A stretch of 64,000 nucleotides of DNA from assembly GCA_020912385.1 (NCBI GenBank), contig CP087213.1, positions 744,001 through 808,000 on the forward strand, read 5' to 3'. A model generated the notes under the pieces. The model searched no databases. It was not told the origin of the DNA and was given only the letters and a program-made list of their open reading frames with translations. Origin of the DNA: Neofusicoccum parvum. Its lineage: Eukaryota; Ascomycota; Dothideomycetes; Botryosphaeriales; Botryosphaeriaceae. Position 1 is the stretch's first letter. Every line of letters begins with the position of its first letter. The position numbers were made by a program, and so were the translations under genes. Below are positions 30,720 through 43,184 of this stretch, in pieces.

Positions 30720-32935
30720 CTAAATGGAATGAGACCGTTCCATGCGAACGAAACGTATATCTCCATCATCCCTCCTTTGCAAACGTGCGTGCATCTCCTT
30801 CGCCCTCTTGTCCACCTCCTGCCTGTTTTCAACACGCAATTCGTCGGTATTCCAACCATCAAGGCCGTGAAATAACAACGGCATCAACCCGGATTTCCAA
30901 AGCGGCGCTTCATGACGGTGGTTGGACCACACAGTCATACCGAGAACGATGATGGAAAGGAGCACCGCGCCGACCGGCAGGATAATCCATGGCCATTCGA
31001 CCGCGACGTACACAACCGGCCGGAGAGAAGATCCTCTTGCAAAGACGTCGTCGTAATTGTGCCGGATGCGGTCGGTGATGCTGGCGGCGATGTTTTGGAT
31101 GATTCCCGAAGTGTTTGTGTTCTGGAGAAAGACCAGGAAGTCCTCAAACTGCTCGTCAGACGACTGGTTGGTGAAGTTGAACGCGAGCTTCTGGCCGAGC
31201 CAAAGGAACACTTGGTTGTAGAGAGCGAACTCCACATGGAAGTCGCTGGCGTTGGCCCAGGGAGCAACGTCCGACAGGGGCGCATCGGCCGCGAAAACGT
31301 AGTTGGAAGTCGCCGTGTCTGTCTCCAGTCGGCCGCTCAGATCTTCGGTCGAGAAGCTGTTCAAGATTCCATTTGTCTGGAAGCAACGTTAACACACAGA
31401 ACTCTAAGCTTGATTGTTGTGGCTTGCTCACTCACAACGTTCACGCCCATGTATCTCTTCAAACACCAAGATATGCTGCATTGGCTCGCTTCGAACTCGG
31501 TGGCCATCATTTGGGAGGCAGTCTCGAAGCTCCAGGATGCGTTCCATTGGAACTTTGCTATGTTAACCACATTGCTCAAGGCTAAGTCGTCTGTATGTGG
31601 GCCTGGGGAATTTCTGGATACCAATTGAGTGCTTATGATACTGGAAAGCCACTCGCCGTCTGCGCTTCTTGCTGTGCCGTTCTTTTCGCCGACGACTGCG
31701 GCCAATTCTCCATCGTTTGGCATTGTGAAGAGGTATTTGTCACATGCGAGATAGTTGAACCCCGGCGAATCCGATACCAGATCGTAGCCTGTACAGTTTT
31801 GTTTCTCAACTTCGGTCAACGCAGTAACGTCTTCGCATTTACTGCATAACGCCAACGAAGTGAAATCTGGCCAGGTGCAATTCGAGGAAGCGCATGTGAA
31901 GTCCAGCGCCCCGTTCATGTCGAACAACCCCCGATAAAAAGATCCTTTCAGGGGTGCGTCTTCAAGTTCGACTGTCAACAGTTTCGGTTAGAGTCGGCGC
32001 GGATGATCAGGCTTATTTGAACCTACTATTGGTGTACTGTTGAGATATGGTGTGCTTCACGTTGAACGTGTTCGAGATGGGGATCGTAGCAATCTCCCCG
32101 GGGGCATCTACGAAGCGTGTCTGAAACGAGATGATCTGCTGGGTGAACGGATCCATCCCGAGCGTTAGGATGGTGACGAATGATGCCATGGCGCCAATCG
32201 GGACATAACTTCGTATGCCAAAGTAGAATTTGACCGCACCCCATGGCCCCCGGCTGGCCCCATCGAATACTTCGAGAGTCTGGAGCCTCCGTTTCTCTTT
32301 GCAGTGCCAGTAGTATATCCATTTGAGTTGGCCGAGGCACTCTGCGATTGAAAACAGCATGGCACTCTTGGCAGTGGTAACGAGCGCGGACAGAACAGTA
32401 TTTGGCTGGAAGAAGAAGGTCCAATCGTGAAGCGGTTTGTCTTGCACTAAGTGTAATGTAATGGTCACCAAGACCATAGCGGCGATGCTCGCAACGATGC
32501 CGAGGATCTCTAAGTACCACCAGTAGTTGTCATATTGGCTGGATTGCGAACCTCCGGTAGTCGCTTCCGGCGTGCCTTTGGGGATTGCGGGGCTAGCGTC
32601 TTGTATGAACGGGGAATCCTCTGTTGCTCCTCGCGGCAGATCAACACTATGATCAGCCTGACCTGAAGCGGAATCGTTAGAAGGCTTAGGCTGCACAGAG
32701 GGCATCAGCAAACCAGGGAAAATGATATGAGGCTCCTGTATGGCTCGCTCTCGTATGTGGTCTTACTTACTAGATTAATGATACTGGTAGCTGATATTTT
32801 CTCCTCGTTGGTGGGCTTATGTTCATCTACAACGCCTGGGATGAGGCGGTTGCGAAGCGTTCTGAGTCGTCCCGCATTGTCTCCAGAGCTTTTCTTTCTT
32901 TGAAGACTGATAATATCGTCAGGCTGAGGATTCAT
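30720..32935 (-). CDS. DUF3176 family membrane protein
   Basis: Four minus-strand exons, 32935-32771, 32690-32027, 31971-31436 and 31376-30720, join to 673 residues. A Ser/Pro-rich N-terminal region of ~110 residues is followed by TM1 at ~112-135 (YWWYLEILGIVASIAAMVLV). TM2 lies at ~150-170 (VLSALVTTAKSAMLFSIAEC), with the family motif QLKWIYYW and FDGASRGPWGAVKF after it, and TM3 (~225-245) ends ILTLGMDPFTQQ. A long loop then carries several Cys and N-glycosylation sequons (FTCASSNCTWPDF, NASDF, NFTNQS), suggesting a lumenal or extracellular face. TM4 (~585-605, WIILPVGAVLLSIIVLG) precedes a charged tail. The GPWG and DPFTQQ motifs mark DUF3176, a mould family without known function. Start taken at MNPQPDDII; the longer reading begins with TTG. 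Confidence 0.88.
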
Positions 32936-34900
32936 GGCGGGACTTAAGAGGTCGCAGCAGAAGGAAGTGAGATTTCTGTGACTGTGCAACGAGGCTGTTC
33001 AGTTCATGAAGAAATGTTGGGCGAACATCATGTACTATTCTCTGGATAATCTGGCCGGCGGGCAGGCCGCAAGGTGATCATGAGCTCAAAGACAATCTAT
33101 CACTCTCTCAGTCCGATCCTCCGTGCCAAGTATGGGCCCATTGCCTGAATGAGGCTGAAACCCAGCGATCCTACCATAACAGTCAACACATGGTCCTATT
33201 CAGTCCAGCCCCGTTATGTGTGTAACCATACAAGTGAGTTGGTGGACTATACATAGTATTGTGACGTGTCACTCTACGGAACTTGCCTTGTGAGGTTCAA
33301 AAGTGCTGCCTACCAGAGCATATCTGCAATCGGCGTGGCCTATGGCTCGCGATGATTTTTGGCCCCCACATCTCAATTCCAGGCCGCACGGCCAGCAGCG
33401 GCGCAGGTAGCCTAGCTTTTTGAACCCAACCTGCACATCGCGGTAACGGAGTAGTGTGTCTCCAGAAGTAACTAAGGCTGAGGCCACAGGACTCACGTTT
33501 GGCGCCAGAACGTTGGATCTCGGATTCCTGATTGGGTTAGCGTTGTTGATTCATCGGCGGACCGGACCGCCGCAAGAGCACGTACATCATCGAGGCGCCC
33601 GCTTCTCGATGTCTGCATACTCTCGTATCCAGTCTATCAAAGTGCATAGCTTGTGATTCTGTGGGGTTAAAGGGTCCGGACTAATACCAGCGAGATGCAA
33701 AAAGCCCCAGACGAAAGCTTCAACAGCCCAGAGTCGAGATCCATTCGAGCTTCAACAGTCCAGTTCTTCTGCAACCCGCTGTGGCGCTGTGCATCTATAG
33801 CTTGCCGAAGTCGAATGCTCCCCGCTCACCCACACGCCTCGACCGCCCACCGCAGCACCATCGGACAGCACACCCCCGGCCCAAACGAGCAAAGCGCCCG
33901 CCCTTCGGCCCTAGCCCAGCGCGGAGAATCCAACGGCAAGGATGCCGCAACCAAGGACCGAGGGGACCACCGATCGCGCACGCGACAAGCAGCAGCGCTA
34001 GCTCGCAGCATGATCGATGACGCCACCACGGGCGTCGCATGTGCATAAGCGCGCCCGCCCTTAGCCAGCCAGCCGCCAGCGGTGCGGGTGGGCGGAGGAT
34101 GCGCCAGCCGTCAACGTCTTCTTCAGCACACGCGACGACTATGTCATGAAACGCCACACCTTACTCCTCCTCTCTGGCCTGTGGTTTCTTGCCATCCAAT
34201 GAGGCAGGGAACCAAACGCAGAACAGCGCGAGCGCATGGGACGGTGGGGTAATGTTCGAAACTTGAACACTCTGGAGGAGGCGATGGAAAAGCCGAGGAA
34301 CATGAGTAATCAACTCAATAGCAAAAACCTTCTCGCATCCTCTCGAATCAAAAGATGGGAGGGATGTATAATGTATGCTCTACATGTGTATCGTCTGCAT
34401 AAAATATGGTATCCAGCGGCAGTAGAAAGCTCCGAGCGCGAAAGACGCATGCTGATCTCAACGTGGCGAGAAAAGAGTCAAGCAAGGAGAAAAGAGATCT
34501 CCAGATCCACGAAGGACGGATCAAAAGAAGAGAAGATGTAGCAACAATAAGAGGGGATATCCGAAACAGATCCTATCCCAAGCCAAGGCTCGATGTTGAA
34601 ACAAGTAAAGTGGTCGTCAAAATTGAGAAGGAGATGGAAAACCCAAAAAACACAAAACAATCCCGCTTACCCGTTCATCTATGCGGTAGGAAACCCAAGA
34701 CAAAGCCATCCGAACTGATGAAAACACTACACGGGCCCTTGGCCATGTCTAAACAACAAGGGATGAGGGAGGAGAGACTCTCATCCATCCCTTCTATAGG
34801 TATCGCTCGCGCACGTAGAAACACAACATAACAATCCCATCCTCACTCATCATAAGAGATCGAGATCTTCGTCTACTCTTTCAATCCAGAAGAAAACTCT
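32936..34900. other. 2 kb gene-free region
   Basis: Contains the DUF3176 promoter (rightward part of that gene) and the 3' UTR of the next minus-strand gene. Positions 33780-34110 are GC-rich; 34400-34680 is strongly purine-rich on the plus strand, producing Lys/Arg/Glu-rich frames without domains. No gene is supported. Confidence 0.45.
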
Positions 34901-36772
34901 TCACACTTCGCCCCAAGTGGCCGCGCCAGGCGCGCCAGCGGGACCGCTTCCGACGCTGCCACCGAGATCCCAGTAGTTTCTGCTGCTACCACTGCGCTTG
35001 CTGCGACGAGTGCTCTGGCTTGCACAGCTGGAACCGGCATTTCTGTTGCCCAAGCGCGAGCGCTGCAGGTTCTGCCTGCTGACCGGGACGGGTACAGGCA
35101 CCGTGATGGTGGTCGTAGCGTTGGGCGCCGGGCGGGAGGAGGAAGCGTGGTCGGAGTGTCCCTGGCCGGAAGAGGTGGGCAGATTACGGCTGACGAGCGG
35201 ATGGTGCTGGCGAATCATGGCGGCGCGCTCCTGGCTCCCCGATCCGTCGGCGCTTTTGGGGTGAAAGGCACTGTCTCTTCTGTTCACTCCGTTGGGAGAA
35301 CTCCCGTTGACGGGCGAAGTTGGTCTTGATGAGAAGCGTTCTTTCAGAAAGTTGAACACCATCTTGACGTCGAGATCGCGCTCCCAATACTCGCGCTCGC
35401 GCTGACCATGGATTGAGGCGTCTGCAGCACCAAGCGGAGCGGGTGCTGGCTCGGGCTCTTCCTCAATCCCCCAAAGCGAGGCTTCGCTGTAGGAAGTCGG
35501 CTGTGGGGGAACGGTAGGCGCAAAAACAATGCTGGAAGCGGACTGAGATTGTGCGTCAACGGTGGCAGCCCCAGGAGTGGTGGCGGGGATGCTCGGTCGG
35601 CGAGTGGAGGCGTTGGTCGTGGAAGAGGGAAGTCCCGCATACGCAGGAGCTTCTTGTGCGCGAAGATAGGTACTGAATGCACCAGGGTGTTCAGAGAGCT
35701 GGTGCACAAGAACACCAAGTTCACGGGATATCCGCTCGAGTAGTCGGTGCTCCCATGAATCGCCAGGATAAGTATTGTTGGCCGACTCAGCCGCCGCCGC
35801 CGCCAGTACGTCCTTTGGGTCCGCTCGGGGAGTTGATGGAGTAGCAGTGGCCTCTTCTGGTAACGATTCACCAAAGATAACTGAAAGAAGGTGTTCGTCG
35901 ATGCCCATCAGGTCGCGGATGACACGGCGGGTAAAGCGCTGCCAGAAAGACTCGTTGTCCGAGGAGTCGTCGTGTGAAGTGCCAAGCCGGGAGGCCTCGG
36001 TCATGGATGGTCCAGCTTGAGCAGCAGCCCTGCTACTCTCCCCGACAACACTGCCAGCAGTCGACCTGGCGATGCTTGCCCGGCTCATACGCCTACGCCG
36101 TCTTGTTTCCTTCTCTATTTCCTCCAACAAGGCGCGACTCTGCTCAAGTCGCCACCGCTCGATGCGTTCCCTCCTCTCGTCATGCTCGAGCGCTTCCGTC
36201 TCCTCAAGAGAGTCTAATCTCCTCTGCACACTTGACCTCCGTCTTGCCACCTTGGTCTTCCTGGGACTAGCGTTATATCTCTCAAATTGCCACAGCTGTT
36301 CCTGCACTGCGGCACTGCTCGCCGGGAACGTGCCGAGACCGTCGTGTGTCGGGAAAACCGTCTGGCTGCTCTCTCCAGGCTCCTGCGGGTTCAACGAAGG
36401 CTCGTGAAAGGCGTGGAGGCCGTCGTCTAAGCTGTCCAGCTCCTCTGTATCACCTTCCTCATCGGGATCCGTACCCTGGCACGTCAGGTCGTCGTCATCC
36501 TGCTCGGCGTAGCCTTCCGACCGGGCTGCGGTTTCGAGGGAGCCAAAGTCGCTCAGCTGCGACAGGCCAGCGGTGCGCGGGGTCCGCTCGGTGGAGGTGG
36601 TGTGGGTGCGGCCGGTCTCAGAGGGCGAGAAGAGGACCCATTCCTCGGACTCGACGAGGGAGCGCTTGCGCTGGGGCGAGACGGGCGCCGGCTCTGCGGG
36701 CTGCTGCTGGGCGGGCTGGGAGAAGGAGAGAGGGCGAGCGGGCCGCGGCCGCTGCGGCTGCTGGAAGGCCAT
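34901..36772 (-). CDS. Uncharacterised 623-residue protein
   Basis: Intronless minus-strand gene starting MAFQQPQRPRPARPLSFSQ; an upstream in-frame reading would need a GTG start. Much of the chain is Ser/Pro/Gln-rich. Conserved-looking islands are SEEWVLFSP (near 50), TAGLSQLSDFGSLETAARS (~75), an acidic ELDSLDDGLHAFHEPSL block (~120), a helical Arg/Glu-rich stretch (RRERIERWRLEQSRALLEEI, ~205-230), and SFWQRFTRRVIRDLMGIDE followed by HLLSVIFGESLPEE (~275-310). A later SWEHRLLERISRELGVLVHQ (~345) and YWERDLDVKMVFNFLKERF (~475) complete the set. The amphipathic islands separated by disorder suggest a scaffold or adapter. I know no characterised homologue and assign no function. Confidence 0.82.
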   Translation of the reverse strand: MAFQQPQRPRPARPLSFSQPAQQQPAEPAPVSPQRKRSLVESEEWVLFSPSETGRTHTTSTERTPRTAGLSQLSDFGSLETAARSEGYAEQDDDDLTCQGTDPDEEGDTEELDSLDDGLHAFHEPSLNPQEPGESSQTVFPTHDGLGTFPASSAAVQEQLWQFERYNASPRKTKVARRRSSVQRRLDSLEETEALEHDERRERIERWRLEQSRALLEEIEKETRRRRRMSRASIARSTAGSVVGESSRAAAQAGPSMTEASRLGTSHDDSSDNESFWQRFTRRVIRDLMGIDEHLLSVIFGESLPEEATATPSTPRADPKDVLAAAAAESANNTYPGDSWEHRLLERISRELGVLVHQLSEHPGAFSTYLRAQEAPAYAGLPSSTTNASTRRPSIPATTPGAATVDAQSQSASSIVFAPTVPPQPTSYSEASLWGIEEEPEPAPAPLGAADASIHGQREREYWERDLDVKMVFNFLKERFSSRPTSPVNGSSPNGVNRRDSAFHPKSADGSGSQERAAMIRQHHPLVSRNLPTSSGQGHSDHASSSRPAPNATTTITVPVPVPVSRQNLQRSRLGNRNAGSSCASQSTRRSKRSGSSRNYWDLGGSVGSGPAGAPGAATWGEV

Positions 36773-39700
36773 GTGGCGAAGCAGGCGGCGGTGATAGGGC
36801 GAGGGTGGCGGGAGCACAGATGGTAGGGCTGATGGATGTTGGAGAATGTGGTCGCGGAGGAGGGGGGAGGGGCCCGGCTAGGTCGTGATAAGGATAAATG
36901 AGGACTGGGCGGCGGGATGTTGCGTGATAGTCGTATAGGTAGCGGAATCGGCGCCGGAGCAGGGTATGGGTGGATGAGCAAGAAGATGAGTAAGGCTGAG
37001 GCGCGCAGGGCGGATCTGGCCCCAATGCGGGCAGGGGCGCGGCGGCAGTCGAGGAGAAGCACGCAGCAAGGCAGCTCTGCCTGGGTGGTCGCGAGAGGAT
37101 GGCGAGAGGGCGTATCCGGTGACTGCTCGTAGCTTGCCTGCGACAGCTCCGCGCTAGCGACGCTAGGCCGGCGGGATGAGGCGTCGATCCGGGCGGCACA
37201 GAGAGGCGCGTCGTGCGCTGCGCTGGCGGGCGCGCAAGGGGGAGCGTGTCTGGCTGGGTCGCGCGAGGCCGCACAGCACGGGTTGCAGGAGAGCTGGCCG
37301 CGGAGTGTTGGGGAGGATGCAGGCGGCTGAAAGGGCAGCGGGCGTGTGATATGCAGCTAGCTCGACGTGTCGCCGGCCTCCCTGGCACGCCGCGATAGTG
37401 GACGGTGATGACGATAAGGCCGAGCTGCGCGCCCAACCCGGCCGTCAGGACGTGCGCAATCCCACACCGCGGCCCGATACTCCCCATGCACGCCAAACAT
37501 GGCTCCGACGTCGCCGTTGACGCTGGACGATGACTCTGCCAGAGCTACGTACCGGCGCGCGCGTGTTTCGCCCTCGCCCGCCCGCGCGCGGCCGTCCCAG
37601 CAACACCAGCGGCCCAGCGGCCCAGCAGCCCAGCAGTGCCAGTGCCGCCAGTCGCAGGCGCGCGCGCGTCGCACGCTGCAGCATCTCCCTCCGCCCTATC
37701 TGTCTACCCCGCATTCTGCGCGCGCATCCCCTCCAGCACCAGGGGCTTCCATTTTGGCTTCTACGCGACGCCCCCACCATGTCTCCCTTACATAGCACAA
37801 CGCGAAACCCGCCGGCCCCAGGCTCCACCGCGCCCTGCCAGAGCACGAAAATGGCACGGGTGATGTCGTGTGAGCGGGCAAATCTCTCGCGACCACATAT
37901 CCAGACACAAGAGGCACGCGCCCCCGCGGCCTGCTCTCCGGCCACCGCCTGCGACTCGCGCCAATAGGGCTGATGAGATCAGGACCGGCAGGGTCCCTCA
38001 GGGTCTGCGCAGGGGCTGCCCTGCCAGCGCAGCAGAGAGCGTTCGCTCGCACGCGCCTGCAAGCGTCGCGTAGCAGCTGCCTCGCGTTGCTCCCGCTGAC
38101 AAGCCAGCAGTCCAGCCGTGCCAGGGAGCGGAGGGAGGGAAGCTCAGCGCGCTGCGGATCGCCGAAAACGGACAGCTCGCCTTAACGCTGCCGACGATGC
38201 CGCCATCGCCGCGCCGCCAGCCCCAGTCGGTGGAGCTCGCGGCCTTTTTTCTTGCTGGACGGCCTTGTGCGAGAGCGGCAGTGGTGGCTGGCAAGCAGCG
38301 GCGCCGGCCGTCTCGCAATGGCCTTCTCTGCGTCCCGCACCCTCTATCAATTACCTAAGTCGGCGATTATCTCTACCTCAGACCGGGCCAGTCTTCGAGG
38401 CTTTCTCGGAGACCGCCCGGCGCTGTGGCTTCCACGCAACCGCCTTTTTTCTTCGCCGCCGCCAATCCTTGGTCGACGCAAAGGCAATGCAAGCTGCAGA
38501 CCTTGCAAGTGACTCATGGTCGTGCAGCAAATGACGGGATGCTTGCGTTTCGCACCTTCTCTATCGACGCACACCCGGCTGGTGGTCGCCTTCTAGAATC
38601 CCGACCGTTGGAAATCAGAAAACAATATAAGCTTCTCCATGCTCTTCCACGTGCTGACTGCTCCAGCTCCGTCCGGATTCTCCCTCGCACCCGAGCTCTC
38701 CCATCTATCTTTAGAGCGAAAGCGGCAACCGCTCGCGGGTTTGCCAGACACCCGCCCTCGCTCGGGATTTAACGGGATGGGTAAGGTGGCGCACGACTCC
38801 CTCGAGGGCCGCGCAGGGTATCCGACGGGAGATGGCCCCCTTTGCCCTCCACGTGCGTCGGATGCTGCCCGTCGACCTCACACCTCGCCAAACCTGACAT
38901 CATCCCGTCCGCCGAAAGATTTCCCTCGCGCCCTCGAACCTTTCGCTTTGCTCGCGTGGTGGCGGGGGAGGGCAATCAGAGTTTCGGGAAGCAGACGAGA
39001 CGCAGGGCAACCGAGTAATGGGCTTTCGCCTCCCTCCCCCCTCGCAGTTCTGCCCGGGGGTAAGTAAGAAGAAACTGGTCAAGCTCAAAATCACCGGCAG
39101 GTCTGCGTCAGCCAAGGATCTCTTTTAGATCCAGTCTCCTGAGATGTGCCTGATCATCTCGCTATCCGAAAAAGCAAGTGCTTTGGGTGCATGTCATGCT
39201 TTGCTCTTCGTATCCCTGTCTCAGGTACTTAGATACAATATACAAGCTCTAGCGGCCGCACTTGCCGCCCCATCTCGAAATATGGATACGGTCGATGTAC
39301 GCCATGTCTTCCCACATATGTCTCAAGCGGGCTTCCGCGACTCCGCGAGTCTTAGTAGGTTGAGTATGTGAGCAGGCGAAGCATTCCCCCACGAGGCGCC
39401 CGTTCATCTCTCCGCACCTTCCATCTCCAGAAGCACTCTTTGACTTCACATTGTCATTTTATTGCAGCGACGTGATATGTGGATCTAGCAATTTTTTCCT
39501 ATACAAACTCGCCAGCAGGCGTTGCGGTTTGGCCAAGCTAGCCTAAACTTCGATCGCTATGTCTATGATAGGGTGTTGTCGGTCCCTACTTTTCAGAGGA
39601 GTATCCGTCATTCCTTCGTCATACTGATGACTAGGTAACGTCCAAACTTGCTTTCATGACCCAGCGGAAAGTGTGTTTCCATCCAACCCACCCGTAGCGC

Positions 39701-39970
39701 CGAACCTGCCCAATGATAGCTCACTGTTTCACAAGGGCAGCTTTCGATGCCTTGCAAAGCGAGATCCAACCAATGGGAAACAAAGGACAAGACAATCCGC
39801 CAACTCCAAGCGTCTTGAGAAATATGCAAATGAGCGTCTGTGGTATCCGTACGGGAAGGACAGGTTCGTATCTCGTAGTCATCATCATCTCAACTTTCTT
39901 CCGACTCGAGGCTCCCATGCCTCATTCAACACCCACCTCTTGTCGCTGGAAGTATAAAAACTTAGGGTCC
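36773..39970. other. 3.2 kb gene-free region
   Basis: Lies between the start of the 623-residue protein gene and the stop of the VPS62-like gene. Positions 36780-38200 are very GC-rich with overlapping Arg/Ala/Pro-rich frames on both strands; 39100-39950 is balanced. Apart from the promoter of the upstream minus-strand gene nothing specific is recognised. Confidence 0.45.
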
Positions 39971-41696
39971 TCATTCAAGGCCCAACCAGGCAACATCTTC
40001 GGGGCTCATCTCTTCCCCTTCTCCGCTGGTCATCCACCTCTTCGCCCTCTTTCCGCCAATGAAGTTCTTGATGACGCAGTCGCCATTCCCTTGGCAGACC
40101 TTCTTTCGTCCCAAGTTCTTGAAACGCGGTCCGAGAGGGCCATTGACGTAATGATACTGGCCAGCGAAGCGATACTGACGCGGATCCGACAACGGGTAAA
40201 ACTTGTCGCCCCAGTGGCCTTGGAAGTAAAACCATTCGATAGGCGCGTGAGGCGTGACGGTAGACGACCTAAGCGTGTCGTCCTTGTAATCGTACGTGTA
40301 GCTATGAACATTGAGCGCCGGATCCCACAGTGGGCCGCGATCAGTGACATCATGTAGAAGACCCCATGGCAGGATGTAAGCATGAGTGCCCGGCGTGGCA
40401 TACTGGGCATGTGTGCCAGTCGCTACGTATCCGATAGGCTGGTAAATTTGTTAGTGTATTGTTCTTGGCATAGAGAAAGTAGAATCTGGAATAGGAAATC
40501 AGAGGTGGACTGCTTACCCTCTGGCCAATCTTCTCAACCGCCTCCCAGGCGTACGCCTCGCCAAAATTGTGTTCACTGAAAAACACGGCCTTGGGCTTGC
40601 CATGATGGAACCGCACAACAGTGTGTTCCCAGTCACCGACGTGGTTCCCGAAACGTACGTTCAGGACCACATTGCCGAGATTGTAGCTGTAGAAGAAAAA
40701 CCAGAAGGCGTCGACAACTCCATGGCCTTTGTCGATCACAACCAATACGGCAGGCGCATCGCTACGTCCACCGGGGCTGCCCTTTTTCTTCCCTGCTGAC
40801 CAGTCCAATGTTCGTCGGGTCATGCGAGGTTCACGATCAGCAGGCTCCACATATCCGTCGTCGTAGACAAGCTCTTCGCCCTCATCGGTATCCGAGGGAA
40901 TGGCTTGGTTGGGAACTGTGGGGTCTGGGCGGATGCCGCCCCTCTCCATGCTGTCGCCTTCTCCAGCCTCTAACCATGGTCGGTCATTTTCATCCGGAAG
41001 GTCGCCGTCTACACGACCGTCCCAGTCAGGATAACCGTGGTCCCATTCGTCGTCATCATCATCGTCATCGCGGTCTGGTTTTGTAGGGACATTGGACTCC
41101 CCGCCCAACCATGCGGGCCGTTCCTCCACATTGTCGTCGCTCTGGAGGTACACAAAGCGGCCGAAATCATTAAGCTCATCGAGATTGGTGAGGTTTGGGT
41201 GATCTGACTTGGCCTGAAGCGGTGTGTAATTGAGATGCGGTGTGGTATGGATGAGATGGTCGGCGATATCACATGGCCAGAACTTCTCCCCCGAAAATAA
41301 GTGCATCAAAGGTGCGTGGTCCAGCACGTACTGGGGGATCTCGCGGACAACCCGCTCGTCCTCCGACCAGTCTTCGGGATTTGATTTTCCGCTTGTCCAA
41401 AAGTCGCTGAAATCAAGAATGTGGTCGTGATCAATGAGAGCTTCCTGAGCCCCGTTACCTCCTTTCCTGTGAGATTTGTTTACCCATTTGGAGCGGTTCA
41501 GATGAGTGACGCCGCAAAAGCCGAACCACTGGCAAGTCTTCCTCTCCACCCATGACCGAGAGCTGGCTATCCACTCGTTCTCTTCCAATCCCTCGGAGCC
41601 ACCTTGGTGGTGAGTATGCTGGTACACTTGAGAGACAGTGAAAAGACTGAGGAAAGTTGATGCAAAAGCAACCGTAAAGCGTCTCCCCCTCCTCAT
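39971..41696 (-). CDS. VPS62-like protein (DUF946 family)
   Basis: Two minus-strand exons, 41696-40518 and 40438-39971, join to 548 residues. The start MRRGRRFTVAF leads directly into a hydrophobic segment (FASTFLSLFTVSQV, residues ~10-24), a signal peptide or anchor preceded by basic residues. The body contains IPQYVLDHAPLMHLFSGEKFWPCDI and HTTPHLNYTPL, typical of the fungal Vps62/DUF946 family, then a long acidic insertion including seven consecutive Asp. The conserved core DAFWFFFYSYNLGN, VGDWEHTVVRFHHGKPKAV and GTHAQYATPGTHAY follows, with PIEWFYFQGHWGDKFYP and GPLGPRFKNL near the end. Budding-yeast VPS62 affects vacuolar protein sorting; molecular role is unclear. The WEH/HxN/GTHA residues could bind a metal, but that is speculation. 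Confidence 0.9.
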
Positions 41697-43184
41697 TTGT
41701 GTCTCGGTGGTATTTGTAAGCTCGTTGTTACTCAGAGCTGACAGATGGTGCGAAGTGACAGCTTTAGGTGTAGATATATCGGCTGGTGGGTGCGTCTCAG
41801 GATCGCAGTGCTGTTGTGGAACGTCTACCAGAGGCGTGGGGATATCGATAAAAGGAGCGGTAGGTCTGGCTACCGATGGAGTGCTGAACGAATGGAGGGC
41901 GGCGGAAGTGTAAGAAAAGAGAGAGTCTGGCGGGGCGGGATGCGGCACCGCGGGAAGATGTACGAGCGGTGCCTGACCGCCATGATTCGATAAAACAGGC
42001 ACTAAGACGAGCACGCACGCGGGGGTTAGCCTTTTCTGGACATGTGGTGGAAGTGATCATGGCATGTTTTACTGGTGTGAGGTAAGAGACCGAGCCCGGG
42101 TTAAGCTTGGCGTGAGGTTCTCGGGCGTCCGAAGATGCCGGACGACGATTACCAACTCGGACGGGAAGCGAACAAAATCCGACGGGACCACTGATCGTGC
42201 TGATGGGATGTTTCGGATGATCGGCAGCAAGCATGACCAGCACGCTGCAGTGTGAGTGGACCGCGGTGCGCGTGAGGTGAGAGGGGCGCGCCTGCCGGCG
42301 GACTTAAGACAGGCAGCAAGGGCGACGTGGGCTGGGGTGGAGCACAGGGCAGACGTGAGAGACACAGGCGGAAGAGGTGCCGGACGAGCACCTGCGGAGG
42401 CAAAAGCGTGGGTGACGGCCGTTATGATGACGCATCGGACAGCGCAGTGCTGGCGCTTTCTCGGGCGGCGCGGGCTGGACTCACTCGCTGCTTATCGTCG
42501 GCCGGATCGGCCAGGCGTGGGCGTCAATGCCTGGGTGCGAGGCGATTGGGCGCGGAACGGGTCTGACGGGATGGTGATGGGCAGCCGCGAGCATCCGCGA
42601 GGCCTGGGGGGGCTGGGGGAGAAGAAGAGCGTGCTGCCGCACGAGGGGCGAGACGCAGCCAGCACACACATCGATGGCGGAAGTGACGGCGGCCGCGGAT
42701 CAGCCCTACATGCACTACGTCACGGGGGCTTGCGGCTCTGGCCCGCGCTCCCCTCTGGTCTTCCCGCCCCGCTTAGCCACCGATCGGCGCCGCTTGGTCG
42801 TAGCTTGTCGCGACTTGCACGGCGCCGGACACGCGCCCGGATCCTCCTCCTCCACGCTCTGAGCGCGTTACATGCCTGTGCTCTGAGCTGCGGTTGCGCG
42901 ACCTGGTAGCAGCGCTGAGCATTCAAGCCGAGCTCTGTTGACAGCCGCTCGTGCTCGGATCTAGGCGTGCCTGCGCATCAAGATCTCCCGCGGTAAAATT
43001 TCCGACGGAACGCTGCCTCGCCCACCGTCGCCTCGCACACCGTGACAGCTTCGCATAATGAGTGAGCGCCGCAGGCCTGCTTCTTCCCTCGCCTGCCAAC
43101 CGCATCCGCCCGCCAGCGACTCGACCATACCGTAGCCCCGCAGCTACCCAGCCACACCTACACCCCGCTCACGCGACTGCAGCC
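41697..43184. promoter_or_regulatory. 1.5 kb divergent region VPS62-like / TFIIIC gene
   Basis: Spacer between divergent starts; GC-rich throughout, especially 42250-42960. Contains both promoters and leaders. No TATA box is obvious and no coding frame has domain support. Confidence 0.45.

Noticed and set aside
34406..34831. 141-residue Lys/Arg-rich plus-strand frame
   Set aside because: Reflects a purine-rich strand in the 3' flank of the minus-strand gene; no start or domain evidence.
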